64,000 nucleotides of DNA, from positions 18,167,051-18,231,050 of the forward strand of contig NC_035172.2 in assembly GCF_001659605.2 (NCBI RefSeq). Direction: 5' to 3'. The stretch comes from Manihot esculenta (Eukaryota; Streptophyta; Magnoliopsida; Malpighiales; Euphorbiaceae). Below are positions 1 to 11,732 of the stretch, one piece after another. The translations under genes and the position numbers were made by a program. Below the pieces are notes generated by a model that was not told the DNA's origin, searched no databases, and worked only from the letters and a program-made list of their open reading frames with translations. Each line of letters opens with the position of its first letter. Positions within the stretch are counted from its first letter, which is position 1.

Positions 1-1908
1 ATGGCCGAAAATGGGCGAGTTTTCCTCCCCATTTCCGGCCAGAGGTGAGTCCATGCCCTCCTATGGTTGGTTTTGATGATTTTCCTCAAATCTTTCAAGT
101 TTTAACAAGTGTTTACTTGGTTTTTGAAGTTTTTGGAACTAAGATCAAGTTGTGGAGCTTGGAGACCCAAGGAGCTAGATTTCTCCTACCTCCAAGTTAA
201 GGATCGTTTCTCCTCTCGATCTTCAAGAGGTAAGCTTAGATCCTACCCTTCTTGAATGTTTTAAGCAAGTTTTATGATGGTTTAGGGGGTAGAAATGCAT
301 GTTGGGGTTGGTTGGTTGTTGATAGGATTTATGTTGAGTTTGTGGTTAATGTATGTTATATGTGTTGTTGTTGGGGTTTAGGATAGTTTGAGACCCTTAT
401 ATGTTTGTTTGCATGTGTATGCATGTTGTAGAATAGCTAAATGCATGATTGGAAAAGTTTGGGAGGCAATGTACATAGAATGGCTGAGTTCTGCCACTTT
501 GGGAGAACTCAGGTTCGGCAACCGAAGGCACTTTCGGCCGCCGAACCTGCCTGCGGAGGCAAGCTTTTGGCTGCCGAACCCTGCCCCCGAAAGTTGGACT
601 TTCGGCTCTGGAGGGCAGTTTCGGCCGCCGAACCTGCCGCCGAACATGCATGACTTTCGGATCTGGAGGGAAATTTCGGCCGCCGAAGGTGCCGCTGAAG
701 GTGCATGACTTTCGGATCTGGAGGAGGGTTCGGCCGCCGAAGGTGCCCTGTCCAGCCTTCCTTTGCCTGTTTTGCATGGATGTTTTGAGGTATTTTAGGG
801 GGTTTTTGGGGAGTTGTTTAGAGTTATGTTAGTGTATGTTTGGCACCTCATTCGAGTCCTTCTGTGTAGGATCGGACCCGAGGAACCGAGGAGCCCAGCA
901 GTGAGTCAGTTGCTACAGAGTAGATTAGAGTCAGCCAGAGGTGAGTAGAACTGAACTATGTTTAAAATAATGAAAGTTTTTAGCATGTTTCATGCATCAT
1001 GAATGCCATGTATATATTAGGTTGTGTTGCATTAGAATTCACGAATATGATACATTGCATAAATTGCTGTTCATGTGGATGGATTTTGGATGAACCCTTA
1101 GCCCTCAATATGTCTGATGTTTAATGAAAGTCCAAGACTGCCCATGTCCACACGTCCTGGCATCTATTTATGTATGATGATTAATGAAAGTCCAGGGCTG
1201 CCCATGTCCACGCGTCTTGGCATTATGTGATGATTATAGAAGTCCTGCGGAGCTCCGTCGAGGGCCGGGCACATTGGATTGAGAGGGTTATTGGTGACAA
1301 GTCCATCCTTGATGTGAATTGTATGTGCTATGATGCATTCCATGAAAGCATGATTTATGATAATATTTTATGGTTCTGCTCACTGGGCTTTTTAGCTCAC
1401 CCCATTCCCTTAACCCCTAGGTTTGCAGGTACGACGCAGTCCGGGAAGTCAGCTAGAGTAGGAAGGTATTATGTATGTAATAGTTAGTAGTGGACATGAG
1501 AAAGAATATGATGTGATGAATAGTATTGAACAGTCATGTAATGTGATGATGTTTATTGAGGTTTAGAGTTGTGCTTGACCCTAGTATGTATGGTTAATCC
1601 CTTTTTATATACATGATCTATGTAATGTGTTAATGATGTTTTATGTAAACCAAGCTTAATGCATGATATGTTATCCCATTGGAGCATTTGATGAGGGCTC
1701 CAGTGTGAGGTTTATATTTATGATTATGAGTATGCACAGGTTAAGCTTGGTAAAGGAAAGAAAAAGTTTATTGTTCTATGTATATGTATGATCATGTATG
1801 GGATTTAACAGATATACAGGATGTATGTTAGGCTTGCTACGGGTCCCGGCGACCTTAAGTTGATCTGGATCCTAGCGCCGGTAGCGGTCCGAATTCCGGG
1901 TCGTTACA
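1..1908 (+). repeat. LTR of the A/B gypsy family, left end outside window
   Basis: The sequence aligns by eye with the LTRs at 8557-10727 and 11733-14004. It opens inside the LTR just downstream of the promoter (same 'ccgaaaatgggcgag' stretch as at 8818) and ends with the family terminus GGGTCGTTACA. It carries the family landmarks in order: two GGTGAGT/GGTAAG splice-donor-like sites (near 45 and 231), the TTCGGCCGCCGAA-rich cluster (about 530-745), the block after TGTAG near 870, the CACTGGGCT..TAGCTCACC block near 1381, and the conserved U5 end. No PBS follows, so it is not the 5' LTR of an intact element. It is a solo LTR or a 3' LTR whose body lies to the left. Confidence 0.85.
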
Positions 1909-2291
1909 CCCGGCTAGACTTCAGCTTCGAAATTATAACCTTCCGACGGAATTTCCGTTGGAATCTGGAATTTCGGATGTCGGAACCTCTTAGAAAGGTA
2001 AAATAAGTTTTTCATAAAATGAATTTTATGGTTAAACCAAGTTGAGGCATGTATGTTTACCATACTAGAGCATTTGATGAGGGCTTTAGTATGGGTTTTA
2101 TGTTTTCAATATGATACATGTACATGTTGAGCTTGGTTTCATGGAATGTTTAAGTTTTTATGTTAATGTATGATCATGTATGGGATTTTATCAGGTACAC
2201 AGGATGTATAGTAGGCTTGCTACGGGTTCCGACGACCTTAATTCGATCTGAATCCTAGCGCCGGTAGCAGTCCGGATTCCGAGTCGTTACA
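1909..2291 (+). repeat. 383-bp internally deleted mini-LTR, abutting the previous LTR
   Basis: It starts CCCGGCTAGAC, which is the family LTR start lacking its first seven bases, and it ends GAGTCGTTACA like a full family LTR. The first ~120 bp match LTR starts and the last ~260 bp match LTR ends (landmarks 'gagcatttgatgagggct' and 'cctagcgccggtagc'). The ~1.8-kb middle, with promoter and leader, is missing. The sequence to the right (cataccatctg...) is unrelated. It could be a deleted solo LTR, or half of a two-LTR junction from which a few terminal bases were lost. Confidence 0.75.
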
Positions 2292-2379
2292 CATACCATC
2301 TGAAAAAAATAGATTTATTACAATAATATAAGAAATGTCATACTAGTCAAAATACATAAAATATTTTATATAATACCCC

Positions 2380-3370
2380 TGGATCGTCCACTCTGTCAAA
2401 TTTATAGCGTATCTCTGCTAAGACATGTGTCACAACTTGAGTGATATGTCGTGCATTACTTCACCTGAAATTAATATAAAATAAAACTTAAGAATTTGAC
2501 ATGAATGCGTCATATGCAAGGTAAAATAAAGTCATAATAAGTATAAAATACTAATTGACTTCCAAGTGGAGCATCATTGTGTGGATCTCGTTTATTTATA
2601 GATGGTGCTATTTAAGTAAATTAGTCCCATGCTCATATCTAGAGAATGTGTAGAGTTCTACCTAATTGAGACAATTTGGGATCAGTGGTTCGACAAAATT
2701 TCTTATATAACCAAGTAAGGTGAGCGGAACCCCAACTATATATGCTGACTTTATGTAAATTGGCAGTAGAAATATTAGATTAACCCGGCTAGAATTTCTA
2801 TCATTGAAAAGGAAACCCCCAATGATTAACCTGACTAGTAAAGCATGTCTCTGAACCACTTATTCATTAGCATAGCTTATTAAAATTTTGGACTAACTTG
2901 ATGGCAAAGAGCTACACGCATTATATTAGCAGAATGTACGAGACCCAAAAACTCTTCGACAATGTATCATCTAATTTGGAACAGAGTTATCGACAACAAT
3001 ATCTCCATCTATAAGTAGATTCAAAATAACACCTACATCCTTGAGAGTAATTGTACACTCTCCCACTAGCATCATGAATGTGTATGTTTTTGGACATCAT
3101 CTCTCAATCAATGCTGTAATTAAATGATGATCCAACGAAAAAAAATCTTAATCTGACAGTACCATAAAATTCAAAATTCTAAAATATGTCTCAATACGGA
3201 GTGGAAATTCTACTTCAAAATACTCGCATATTCCCTACAATATAATAGTTCATTTATAATTTTTTGATTTCAAATCAACTGCGATTTATAAGACTGTTGT
3301 TGTGTTAATAAAGATTGATCACGAGGGCCGGACTTATGTAATCATAGTAATTTTGTCAACTCATCATATC
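2380..3370 (-). pseudogene. PMD (MAIN-like / aminotransferase-like) gene remnant
   Basis: The minus strand between about 3140 and 2990 reads as the hallmark segment of the plant mobile domain: an ITALIER stretch, a W-to-stop change, CPKTYTF, then GECTITLKDVGVILNL and LIDGD. This matches the family pattern 'ALVERWRPETHTFHLPxGExTITLQDVxxLLGLxVDG'. A GPRDQSLL segment about 300 bp upstream in the gene matches the family N-terminus. Stops and frame changes occur throughout, so it is dead. PMD proteins are plant nuclear proteins, some carried by transposons. Both ends are estimates, and the copy may be a host-gene fragment or part of a Mutator- or gypsy-type element. Confidence 0.6.
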
Positions 3371-3416
3371 TGTAAAATAAAATGTGAACAAATAAATAAT
3401 AAATTTATAATAAAAA

Positions 3417-4300
3417 TAAAAATATATAGTAACAATATGTTATATTTTTTAATATAGACAAAAAATTTATATAAACATGAATATCTAAATTTTATTTATT
3501 TCATCCCTAATTCAAAATTTTTTTAAACACCATATATAAAAAAAATTTTAGTCCTTTACTTGTAAAATTTTTCTATTTTTATGGCATTAAATATCCTTAT
3601 AAAATTTTTAAATATCTCTATAAAATTTTTTTTTCAACAAATATATATATATATATTAATTTTTTTATTTTTAATTCATTTCTGTTCCTATAAAAAATTT
3701 TTTAGTAAAATATATAATAATTTTTTTAAAAAAATATTCACAATATTAATCTAATTATAAAAAATAAAAAAATATAATAACAATTAATACTATGTTATAT
3801 TTTTTAATATAGATAAAAAATTCATATAAACATAAATATATATGATTTTATCAATTTTATCCTAACTCAAAATTTTTTCAAACACCATATATAAAAAAAT
3901 TTTAGCATTTTATTTGTAAAATTTTCCTACTTTTATCATAGACATAAATTTTTTTCAACATACATTTATAATGATTTAAAGTATTTATTTATTAAATTTT
4001 TTATTTTTATCTATTTCTATCCCTATAAAAATTTCTCCATATTTGCTAACATATTTGAATCTAATTGTAAAAAATATACATCAAAGTTTTTTTATTTTTA
4101 TATACCATCTATATTTGAATCTAATCGTAAAAAATAAAAATGTACGATAACAATAATAATATATTATATTTTTTTTAATATGGACAATAAATATCTATAT
4201 TTTATCAATTTTATTTCAACTCAAAATTTTTTCAAACACCATATATAAAAAAATTTCAGGTTTTTATTTATAAACATTTTCTCATAATATAATTACAAAC
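3417..4300. repeat. AT-rich repeat, three diverged copies of ~350 bp
   Basis: Three consecutive blocks share the same order of motifs: a 'tatgttatattttttaatatag' type stretch (near 3436, 3791 and 4160), then 'caaacaccatatataaaaaa' (near 3522, 3880 and 4234), then a 'tttgtaaaattttctac' type stretch. Spacing is about 355 bp each time, and the third copy is incomplete. The copies differ by many substitutions and small indels, so this is an old local tandem duplication. No coding sense is visible. Confidence 0.6.
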
Positions 4301-6151
4301 TATAATTTTTTTTATAAGTATAAATTTACTAACTAATTGTAAATAACAAAATAACATGGCATAAATTTATGAATAATTTATAATTACTCACATTTTACGT
4401 ATTTACTAATAGATTATCCCGTTCGATTAAATAGATAAAACTATAAAAATAAAAATATTTTATTATTATTATTCTTTTTATTCGTATTAATTTGATCAAA
4501 CATAAAATTATTAAAAAATATATATATCTATTTTGATTAAAAATTCTACACTACCAATAGAAGATAGAAGGATAAATAAATTTTTGAATTTTACCTAAAT
4601 TTTTGAATTAAAAGATAAGAAATATAAAAGAGTAATTTAGAAAAATATGAGAAGGAAAAAGAATGATGTGAGAGTAATTTGAGAGAAATATGAGAACATA
4701 ATATTATTAATGAATAATTATAATATAATTTTTATATATACTGTATAGGATTAATTTTAGATGATATAATCTATATAATATATTTGATGTGGTATCATTA
4801 TAAAAATTTTTAAATTAAAAATAAATATTAATATTTATTAATTCCGTTACTAATTAATAGTGGACATGCAAATTTGAGAATATTTATTTAATTATATTTT
4901 TAATAGTCCATTACCAAATGGTTTTAAGCAATATAAAAGTTTATATACATTAAACTTTAAAGTTTTAATGTATATTGTCCGTTACTAAAATTTTGGACTG
5001 AAACAAGCCTACAAAATCGCAATTACTATCCCCTATGATCCCTTATCCCCCGAAAGAAAACTTTGGCAGGAAAGAGAGCAAGAAGCTAGAATTTCAGCTC
5101 ATACGTTGGCTCTCGTTTTACTTCCTTGCATGAACTCGCCTACGGCAGCCCAATTGAACTCGCGTGTTTCACTTGCACTGACCATAAAATATAAGTTGAA
5201 CTCAATTGAATCATTTAAATTTCAATTCAATTGAGTTATTATAATTCGATTATATATTATTTAAATTTATTATAATAAAATTTTTAAAATTAAATATTTA
5301 TAAAAAAAAAGACTTTTTTTTTCTTTTTCAATTATCTTTTTAACACTTTTGCCAACTGGAATTGTGTTGTTGCACTACTTTCTTTAATGAGTTTAGTACA
5401 TTAACATTAGAGAGAAACAAATTTTACATTAATGCATATAAAAGTTGTAGCCCTCTACGTATATTCTCAAAGGATGTATTTTTCATAAGAATATATATTT
5501 TTATAATATAAAACAATATTAGAAGAATTCCTTTAAATTTTTATTAACTTAATCTTATCAGAATTCCTTTAAATTTTTATTAACTTAATCTTATCAATTA
5601 ATTTTAAAATTTTATTTAATTTTTAAATCACTTAATTATGTGTATTGTAATTTAATTATTTTTTATTGGTTATTTTTCGTTTACTCGCATTTTAATTATT
5701 TAACTATTTAATTATTATATATACATTAATTATTATTATTATTATTATCTTTAAATTAATTTTAATTTGTACCCAACGTCAGATTTACTAAAATGCAATC
5801 TCATTATAAATATTATAATAAAAGATATTAGTTGCTACAGGTAATTTTTTAGATTAATAATTTTGTTCTTTTATTATAGTACTGTAATAATAATTATAAC
5901 TATTACTATTAGAAGTTTTTATATATGTTTTTATAGGGTTAATATAAAAAAAATCAAAATATTTGAGTTTTAATGGATGTATTCTAAATCTTTTTTTTAA
6001 TTATTTTAAACTTAATTTCTACAATTTTGTAATTATTTTTAAAAAATAATATAATTGATAAAATAGGACATTACATAATTAAAATAAAAATTTTTGTTTT
6101 AAAAGAATGTTTTATTAATTAAATAAAATTTTAAAAGAGCATATTATAATG
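4301..6151. other. AT-rich intergenic DNA, no gene seen
   Basis: This stretch is extremely AT-rich with stops in all frames. Small structures only: an A/T-rich hairpin near 4945-4976 (arms 'atacattaaactt' against 'aagttttaatgtat'), a second inverted repeat near 5194-5240 ('aactcaattgaat' against 'attcaattgagtt'), and the 36-bp tandem repeat listed separately. The slightly less AT-rich part near 5000-5200 has no open frame that resembles a known protein. Confidence 0.5.
5525..5596. repeat. 36-bp perfect tandem duplication
   Basis: Two identical 36-bp units, 5525-5560 and 5561-5596, each begin gaattcctttaaa and end aatcttatca. The identity suggests recent replication slippage. Confidence 0.9.
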
Positions 6152-7079
6152 TAGAAAAAATTACTTTTTAGTCTCTAAGATTTAACGTAATTAACGCTTC
6201 TATCCCTCTATTTTGGCGACCCAACACTTAAGTTCCTCACTTTTTTTGTCCAAATTCATAGTTCTTCCATCCAAAATAGCCATTTGGAACACGTGAATTG
6301 ACAAAATTGACCCTCACTAAAAGTTCCGCTATTTCAAAATTACGAAACTCAAATCCAATGTCTTTTCACTGTAGATTTTTCTTTTTCTTCTTTTTTTTTT
6401 CTTTTTTTTTTCTTCTTCCTCATACTATTTCTCCAACTCTCCATCTCCAAATCACTGATTCCTCAGTTCCCATGTCAGCTTCCTTACCATAACTCCTACT
6501 CTTTCTGCAACAAATCTCTCTTTGTTTCTGTAAGAGTTCACTCTCTCATCTCTCTATTGACCTTTCAAGAAAAGATCTTGCAACTCTGAAATAATGTTTT
6601 AGAGAGAAGAAAGATGGAAAAGAGAAAAAAAAAAAAAAAAAAGAAAATCAACAATGTAAAAGGAAATAGATAAAATATGAGGGAGAAGTAAGATGAAAAA
6701 GAGAGAGAAAAAAAAAGAAAAATCATAAATATCAAAAGGAAATAGAGAAAATATGATGGAAAAGAGAGATGGAAAAGAGAGATGGAAAAGAGAGAGAGAG
6801 AAAAAAAAGGAGAATTAACAATGAGTAAAAGGAAATGGAGAAGATATGAAAGAGAAGAAAGATGAGGGATTTCACGTTGAGGGGGTTTTAACAAGTTCAT
6901 TAAGGGTATTTTTGGAAAAAATTATAATCTCTTACCTTTACTCTTTGACCAAATAATTATTTTGAACGGAAGGACTACGAGTTTGGACGGAAGAGAAAAT
7001 GAGAGATTGGATCGCCAAAATAGAATAACAGAAGTATTAATTACGTTAAACCTTAGGGATTAAAAAGTAATTTTTTCTA
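6152..7079. mobile_element. Non-autonomous TIR element (MITE/foldback-like)
   Basis: The left end (6152-6270) and the reverse complement of the right end (about 6960-7079) match over about 120 bp with mismatches. Both begin tagaaaaaattactttttag and share 'taacgtaatta' and 'ctattttggcga'. Such long terminal inverted repeats with no transposase inside are typical of non-autonomous DNA transposons in plants. The interior is low-complexity: a T/C-rich tract near 6370-6420 and a repeated GGAAAAGAGAGA-type purine tract at 6600-6870. A TA dinucleotide flanks each end but may be part of the TIR, so the superfamily is unresolved. The open frames inside are low-complexity and not genes. Confidence 0.6.
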
Positions 7080-7433
7080 TAACTCATCTATTAATTTTTT
7101 AAATTCAATTAGTTCATCATCTATAATTGTGATTAATAATTAAATGAAATTGAAAATTTTAAATAATAATAAATATCTATATTATTTTCTAACCTATCAA
7201 AATAAAAGGATAAATTATAATTATAAAAATATAAATATGAACATTTATGTAAATCTCATTATTCCCTATCCTTCACACTTTTTATATACAAGTTCTATAT
7301 GCCGGCAACATGATGTTGATCTTAATATTTTTATAGCTTTTTAAATTAATACAAATGACAAATAAAAAATTATTTACAGAAAACTATATCTAAATTAAAC
7401 TTACCCCTTATAAAATACAACTATAATCTATTA
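7080..7433. other. AT-rich spacer, no gene seen
   Basis: This is AT-rich sequence between the TIR element and the tandem duplication. A 66-codon frame at 7144-7344 is made of Asn/Tyr/Ile/Lys codons expected from base composition and resembles nothing I know. Confidence 0.5.
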
Positions 7434-8640
7434 AAATTTATTTTTTTAAAATTTAGTTTAAATAAAATTAATATTTGCTCTGTCGCAAATACATTTAAAT
7501 TAGTCATTAAATTTTTAGCGGAATAATTTATCACTAATATAATAATTAATTAACTTAACAAAAAAGTAATTCCATATTAACAAAGGAAACATATAAAAAA
7601 TATAAATTATATTAAAAGTATAATATAATTAAATTAATATTCATAAATATATTACAAATGATTAATTTAAGTTAATATATAGTAAGATATCATTTTTAAC
7701 TCATGAAAATTTTTAAAATTTAATTTTATATGTAAAATAAAATTCAAATCAAAGTTTTTACTATAACACAACATGAGGCATGAACGTTTCTAGAAGTGGT
7801 GGCTGGTATGTTAACTATTTTTGGTAGGGATGCACACATTCTTATAGACTTTGTTCTACACATTCCTTCATACACATTCCTTCATATCTCAATTGTTCTA
7901 TGTGTATGCTGATAAAGGGTTAAAATATTAGATTTGTGGACTAGTAGTGTAATACCCGGCTAGACTCCGATATTGGAATTCCTACCGCTCGGTGAATCTC
8001 TACCGCTCGGTGAATCTCGGATATCGAAATTTATTTTTTTAAAATTTAATTTAAATAAAATTAATATTTGCTCTGTCGCAAATACATTTAAATTAGTCAT
8101 TAAATTTTTAGCGGAATAATTTATCACTAATATAATAATTAATTAACTTAACAAAAAAGTAATTCCATATTAACAAAGGAAACATATAAAAAATATAAAT
8201 TATATTAAAAGTATAATATAATTAAATTAATATTCATAAATATATTACAAATGATTAATTTAAGTTAATATATAGTAAGATATCATTTTTAACTCATATG
8301 AAAATTTTTAAAATTTAATTTTATATGTAAAATAAAATTCAAGTCAAAGTTTTTACTATGACACAACATGAGGCATGAACGTTTCCAGAAGTGGTGGCTG
8401 GTATGTTAACTATCTTTGGTAGGGATGCACACATTCTTATAGACTTTGTTCTACACATTCCTTCATACACATTCCTTCCTACACATTCCTTCATATCTCA
8501 ATTGTTCTATGTGTATGCTGATAAAGGGTTAAAATATTAGATTTGTGGACTAGTAGTGTAATACCCGGCTAGACTCCGGTATCGAAATTCCTACCGCCTG
8601 GTGGAATCTCGGATATCGAAAACCTCTAGAAGGGTAAAAT
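7434..8640. repeat. ~600-bp tandem duplication spanning the junction of element A
   Basis: Copy 1 (7434-8026) and copy 2 (8027 to about 8634) are near-identical and direct. Each contains AT-rich flank, the protease fragment of element F, the TSD agtag, and the start of the LTR of element A (7949 and 8557). In copy 1 the LTR stops after 78 bp and jumps back to the flank at 'atatcgaaattta'; in copy 2 it continues into the full LTR. The shared 'aaattta' at the seam suggests a microhomology-mediated duplication. Because LTR sequence is included, it happened after A inserted. Copy 2 has an extra ~15-bp 'tacacattccttcc' unit. Confidence 0.9.
7755..7948 (+). pseudogene. Element F: start of aspartic protease region (decayed gypsy)
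   Basis: Forward translation gives KVFTITQHEA, a stop, then TGMLTIFGRDAHILIDF, which matches the gypsy segment linking gag to protease ('VFAMTQQEA...VVTGTLTVFGRDAHVLIDPGSTHSF'). The expected DPGSTH active-site segment is degraded to 'DFVLHIP'. The sequence is cut at 7948 by the LTR of A. It resumes at 48140, where the frame continues VSASIRNSIVCEHV across the rebuilt empty site. Upstream of 7755 only AT-rich DNA is seen, so the gag and 5' LTR of F are gone. A second copy of this fragment lies at 8347-8556 inside the tandem duplication. Confidence 0.65.
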
Positions 8641-10727
8641 CATGTTTTTATAAAATGTTTCCATGTATTTTATGATTTTAAGTAAGAAAGAAATTGAGTT
8701 TTGAATAAAAATGACCATAGAGGGAAACTCAGGTTCGGCCGCCGAACATGCATGAGTTTTGGAGGCACCTTAGGCTTCCAAAAGTGGCCTGGCCAGCCCT
8801 TATAAGAAGCCCCATGGCCGAAAATGGGCGAGTTTCTTCCCCATTTCCGGCCAGAGGTGAGTCCATGCCCTCCCATGGTTGATTTTGATGATTTTCCTCA
8901 AATCTTTCAAGTTTTAACAAGGGGTCACTTGGTTTTTGAAGATTTGTGAGCTTAGAACAAGTTTTGGAGCTTGGAGACTCAAGGAGCTAGATTTCTCCCA
9001 TCTCAAAGTTTGGATCGTCTCTCCTCTCGATCTTCAAGAGGTAAGCTTAGATCCTACCTTTCTTGTATGTTTTAAACAAGTTTTGAGAGGTTGTGGGGTA
9101 GAAATGCATGTTTAGGTTAATATTGAGTTTTTGGTTAATGTATGTTGTATATGCATGTTTGATGTGTTTTGGTTGGGGTTTAGGCTAGTTTTGAGACCCC
9201 TATAAGCTTATGTATGTGTGTATGCATGTTTTGGAAGTGTTGGATTTGAGTTGGAAGGTTTTGGGAGGCAAATGTGCATGAGGGCTGAGTTCTGCCACTT
9301 CTAGAAGAACTCAGGTTCGGTAGCCGAAGGTACTTTCGGCCGCCGAACCTGCCTGTGGAGGCAAACTTTTGGCTGCCGAACCCTGCCCCCGAAAGTGGAC
9401 TTTCGGCTCTGGAAGGGAGTTTCGGCCGCCGAAGGTGCCGCCGAACATGCACAAGTTTCGAATCTGGAAGGAACCTTCGGCCGCCGAAAGTGCCGCCGAA
9501 GGTGCATGACTTTCGGCTCTGGAGGGACTTTCGGCCGCCGAACCTGCCGCCAAAAGTGCCATGTTCAGCCTTCCCTTGCATGATTTTCTATGCATGTTTA
9601 AGGTGTTTTAGGGGGTTTTTGGGGGAGTAGTTTAGAGTCATGTTCATGTATGTTTGGTCCCTCATTCGAGTCCACCTGTGTAGGTTCGGACCCGAGGAAC
9701 CGAGGACCTCAGCAGTGAGATAGCTGCTTCGGAGTCTTACTAGCCTGAGGTGAGTAGAATGACTCCTTATATTGCAAAGTAAATAAATAAATTTTGAGCA
9801 TGTTCATGCATCACGAATGCCATGAGATGTATTAGGTTGTTTGCATTAGAATTCACGAATATATTGCATTGCATAATATGATGTTGATGTGGATGAACAT
9901 TTGATGATCCATTAGCCTTCGTATGGTATGATATGGTATGATGATGATATGGTTCGGAAGTCCAAGAAGACCCATTCTACGTCCCTGGCACTATGTAAGA
10001 GAAAGTCCAGGAAGACCCATTCTACGTCCCTGGCACATTGGAATGTTATGATATGTTATGTAAGGGAAAAGACCAGGACCCATTCTACGTTCTGGCACTA
10101 TTGGACATGTAGAGGGCTATTGGTGATAAGTTCATTCTTAATGTGATTTGTTTGTGATGTGATGCATTCCATGAAAGCATGAATCTTTAATATAATGTTT
10201 TACTATTTTGCTCACTGGGCTCTAGTAGCTCACCCCATTCCCTTAATCTCCCAGGATTGCAGGTATGGGCTAGACCAGGAAGTCACCAGAACTAGAAGTC
10301 ATGCTTTATGTAATAGCTAGATGTGGACATGTATTGTAAAATGTTATTATATGATGTAATGTAAAGACTTGTATTGAGGATAGAATTGTGCTTGGCCCTA
10401 GTGTATGTTAACCCCTTTTTTTGGTACATGATCTTTTAATGAAATGTTTTAATGAATGTTTATGTAAACCAAACTTAATGTATAATATGTCACCCCATTG
10501 GAGCATTTGATGAGGGCTCCAGTGTGGGGTTTATGATTATGAGTTGTGCATGCACAGGATAAGCTTGGTGAATGAAATAAAAAGTTTAAGATTTTTATGT
10601 ATATGTATGATCATGTATGGGATTTAACAGGTATACAGAAGGTATGTTAGGCTTGCTACGGGTCCCGGCAGCCTTAAGCCGATCTGGATCCTAGCACCGG
10701 TAGCGGTCCAGTTTTCGGATCGTTACA
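8557..10727 (+). repeat. Element A 5' LTR (2,171 bp)
   Basis: It starts TGTAATACCC and ends GATCGTTACA, just before the PBS. It contains a TATA-like box at 8801, a TTCGGCCGCCGAA cluster at about 9315-9560, splice-donor-like GGTAAG near 9040 and GGTGAGT near 9750, and the CACTGGGCT block near 10215. Three copies of a 'gacccattctacgt' minisatellite lie near 9969-10093. The 3' LTR (45988-48139) is very similar but 19 bp shorter, with two minisatellite copies. Confidence 0.95.
8801..8806 (+). promoter_or_regulatory. TATA-like box in element A 5' LTR
   Basis: TATAAG follows the conserved 'ggcctggccagccc'. The same position in the sister LTRs reads TATAAA (12090 in B, 20100 in C) or TATAAAA (D and H), so this is the likely Pol II promoter of the family. 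It lies about 245 bp into the LTR, leaving a leader of about 1.9 kb. Confidence 0.65.
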
Positions 10728-10730
10728 GAT

Positions 10731-10742
10731 TGGTATCAAAGC
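10731..10742 (+). other. Element A primer-binding site (tRNA-Met type)
   Basis: TGGTATCAAAGC lies 3 nt after the LTR. It matches the plant initiator tRNA-Met PBS TGGTATCAGAGC with one G-to-A change. Confidence 0.9.
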
Positions 10743-11002
10743 CCTAGGTTCATATAGTCGGACCTATAGAGAGTGTCAGACTCATAGATGTTATAAAAGG
10801 GCAAGCACAATAGGAAAATCATGTCTACTAGGATAGGATGTAGAGTCCTGTCGTGAATAATGATATGAAATGCCATGATTTTATGCATGTGCATTAATGA
10901 TATGCTATGTATGTGATATATGTGATGCGGGTTCATGTGTTTCCACATGAACCATTTGATGCTAATGCTTTATGTGATGTGTGCTGCTTTTCAGAAAACA
11001 GG

Positions 11003-11732
11003 ATGAGAGGAACTCGTCGATCTGCCCGATTGACTGGAGTACCACCTCAGGACGAGGGCACGGATGCCCGTCCTCCTGCCTTGCCTAGGGCAATGTCCTG
11101 TAGGTCTAGGAGGGAGAGAGTGTCAAGGGACCCTAGAAGGTCTTTTGATGTGAGCAGAAGAGGAACGGTTCAGGGAGGAGTGTCAGAAGATGTGGGGGAT
11201 GATATGGATGTGGATTAGAGGAGGGATGGCACTCTTGGTGTGAGCATGTCTGAAGAGGGCATGGGAGAGTCTCAGGGAGGCACTCAGGCCTCGGGGTTTG
11301 TTCAGCCACCCCAATACCCACCCTTTTCACAGAATCCCGGGTATTCGATGGGAGGTACATCAGATTTCCCCAGTTTTAATCCTTATCCTTCTTACATTCC
11401 ATACCCACCTTTCTGCCCACCTTACCCACAGTACCCTATGTACCCACCCCCATCCTTTTATCCAGGTACAACGAACCCTAACCCAGGGGATGTTGCACCT
11501 CCTCCACCACCAGCAGAACCTATGGTCCCGGAAGCCCAAGCACCTAAACCTAGCTCATCTGGAGGGAGCAAGGTTAAGATGACTGACTACTTGAAGTTGG
11601 ATGCTCCTAAGTATGAAACAGGTGATGATCCGTTTGAGTACCTCAGGACGGTCAAAATGATAACAGATGAGTTGGGGACAGATGACAGTAGAGTCATTCA
11701 GATGGTTGGGTTCACACTGAAATGTAAGAAGG
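11003..11732 (+). pseudogene. Element A gag, N-terminal part
   Basis: This encodes the start of the Gag structural protein. The ATG at 11003 begins MRGTRRSARLTG, the same start as in B (14276), C (17739) and H (62963). It is preceded by 'gctgcttttcag', a good 3' splice site. A TAG at 11216 interrupts the basic N-terminal region (DVEQRRD in B). After it come a Pro/Tyr-rich segment and the beginning of the retrotransposon Gag domain (KMTDYLKLDAPKYETGDDPFEYL). The frame is cut at 11732 by insertion of B inside 'CKKA|REWF' and resumes at 41631. The gene is dead because of both the stop and the insertion. Confidence 0.9.

Noticed and set aside
388..777. Overlapping open frames with FGGR/RPPNLP-type repeats, recurring at 9180-9630, 12422-12845, 38471-38811, 40194-40580 and 46669-47081
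   Set aside because: They are translations of the GC-rich TTCGGCCGCCGAA repeats in LTR leaders, open in several frames on both strands, with no similarity to a known protein.
6298..6900. Two frames of 64 and 111 codons inside the TIR element
   Set aside because: They consist of low-complexity runs of Phe/Ser/Leu from T/C-rich tracts and have no conserved motif.
7949..8026. A separate solo LTR fragment
   Set aside because: It is the start of the LTR of A copied by the ~600-bp tandem duplication together with the flank and TSD.
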